A DNA stretch of 64,000 bases from Microbacterium testaceum StLB037 (lineage in GTDB: Bacteria > Actinomycetota > Actinomycetes > Actinomycetales > Microbacteriaceae). The notes below the pieces were generated by a model. That model was not told where the DNA came from. It ran no database searches and worked only from the letters and a program-made list of their open reading frames with translations. Shown here in pieces: positions 63,193 through 64,000 of this stretch. The position numbers were made by a program, and so were the translations under genes. Position 1 is the stretch's first letter; each line of letters opens with the position of its first letter. The stretch is taken from positions 496,001 through 560,000 of the forward strand of contig NC_015125.1 in the NCBI RefSeq assembly GCF_000202635.1, in the 5' to 3' direction.

Positions 63193-64000
63193 TTGCCAGG
63201 TAACGCCACCACGCACTTCGACGATGTGGCCCTCGTTTCGGTGGCGAGCGTCCTGCCCAGCCGCGTCACGACGTCGGACGACATCGAGGAGCGCCTGGCC
63301 CCGGCGCTGCAGCGCCTCAAGCTGAAGCCCGGCCTCCTGCGCCGCGTCGCGGGCGTCAACGAGCGCCGCAACTGGGCCGAGGGCGAGTCGTCCGACGAGG
63401 CCACGATCGCCGCCGGCAAGCAGGCACTCGCCGAAGCGGGCGTCGACCCCAGCGAGATCGGGTTGATCATCAACACCTCGGTGACGCGCAAGCACCTCGA
63501 GCCTTCGGTCGCCGTGCGTCTCCACCACGGTCTGGGTCTGCCCAGCTCGGCGATCAACTTCGACGTCGCCAACGCGTGCCTCGGCTTCATCAACGGCATG
63601 AGCCTCGCCGCCGGCATGATCCAGTCGGGCCAGGTCAAGTACGCCCTGATCGTCAACGGCGAGGATGCCGACGAGATCCAGGTCAACACGATCAACCGCC
63701 TCGTCCGCGAAGACCTCGACCGCGACGCCTTCATGCAGGAGTTCGCCTCGCTCACGCTGGGTTCCGGTGCCGCCGCGGCGGTCCTCGGGCGCGCGAGCGA
63801 CCACCCCGAGGGCCACCGGATCGTCGGCGGCGTGACGCGCGCGGCGACGCAGTTCTACGACCTCTGCGTCGGCAGCGTCGACGGCATGTTCACGGATGCC
63901 AAGGCCCTCCTCAAGGGCGGCCTCGACCTCGTCGTGTCGGCGTGGAAAGAGGCGAAGGGCGAATTCTCGTGGACCGGGATGGACCGCTACATCACGCACC
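63193..64000 (+). CDS. oleA: OleA-type 3-oxoacyl-ACP synthase III (3' end outside window)
   Basis: The frame runs off the right edge. It is a thiolase-fold FabH relative. NTSVTRKHLEPSVAVRLHHGLG, with Glu103 that lines the second acyl channel in OleA, and the catalytic Cys129 in NACLGF point to OleA, which condenses two acyl-CoA molecules head to head in long-chain olefin synthesis. EFASLTLGSGAAAAVL is also typical. The start is taken as TTG at 63193 (first residues MPGNATTHFDD), with GGGAG five bases upstream; no better start is in frame. oleB/C/D would be expected downstream. Confidence 0.87.
   Translation, partial: MPGNATTHFDDVALVSVASVLPSRVTTSDDIEERLAPALQRLKLKPGLLRRVAGVNERRNWAEGESSDEATIAAGKQALAEAGVDPSEIGLIINTSVTRKHLEPSVAVRLHHGLGLPSSAINFDVANACLGFINGMSLAAGMIQSGQVKYALIVNGEDADEIQVNTINRLVREDLDRDAFMQEFASLTLGSGAAAAVLGRASDHPEGHRIVGGVTRAATQFYDLCVGSVDGMFTDAKALLKGGLDLVVSAWKEAKGEFSWTGMDRYITH

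Overview
The window is high-GC actinobacterial DNA. WhiB1, MtrA/MtrB/LpqB, PdtaS, a SigR/RsrA pair, GuaB1 and the fused 2-oxoglutarate decarboxylase/dehydrogenase Kgd all point to Actinomycetota. Codon use, gene content and the DUF4350-MoxR-DUF58-OleA block suggest Microbacteriaceae, probably Microbacterium; this is inferred from content, not from a search. About 52 protein-coding genes plus one insertion sequence (two transposase frames) were found. No rRNA, tRNA or CRISPR was seen.

Layout. 1-8.4 kb: end of a drug-exporter MFS gene, a membrane protein, two SDR oxidoreductases, a DUF4259 protein, the methionine genes metY and metX (separated by two opposite-strand genes), a pair of large palindromic repeats, and a second MFS exporter. 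8.6-19.2 kb: the most unusual block. It is a tight operon of a 974-aa coiled-coil lipoprotein, a membrane-anchored substrate-binding-like protein and a 1431-aa FHA-domain EssC/EccC-type ATPase. A transmembrane Ser/Thr kinase converges on it across a 16-bp tandem repeat. It looks like a type VII-like envelope machine without the usual partner genes. 19.3-28.3 kb: thiamine-binding protein, GT87-like glycosyltransferase, NAD(P)HX dehydratase, Old Yellow Enzyme, two CNNM/CBS proteins, a GH76-like protein and GuaB1. 28.4-36 kb: Kgd, then an esterase overlapping an MprF/DUF2156 aminoacyl-phospholipid synthase gene. 36-57 kb: Eis-type acetyltransferase, SigR-RsrA under an apparent self-recognised promoter, AroA, RsgA, Bcp, an IS5-type element inserted exactly in the bcp stop codon, WhiB1, PdtaS, an HTH protein, an Rv3235-like protein, an aminotransferase, SecA, a coiled-coil Gly-rich protein, HPF, ComF, LpqB, MtrB and MtrA. 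From memory this resembles the Rv3219-Rv3246 neighbourhood of Mycobacterium tuberculosis. 57.3-63 kb: a five-gene translationally coupled operon (membrane protein, DUF4129, DUF4350, MoxR, DUF58), then the start of an OleA-like thiolase gene that runs off the window.

Three genome-wide signals stand out. Many genes lack a Shine-Dalgarno sequence and have a TAnnnT -10 hexamer ending 7-9 bases before the start codon, implying leaderless transcripts. The heptamer GGATGCC/GGCATCC is strongly over-represented in genes and in terminator stems. Most convergent gene pairs are separated by strong hairpins or tandem-repeat DNA.
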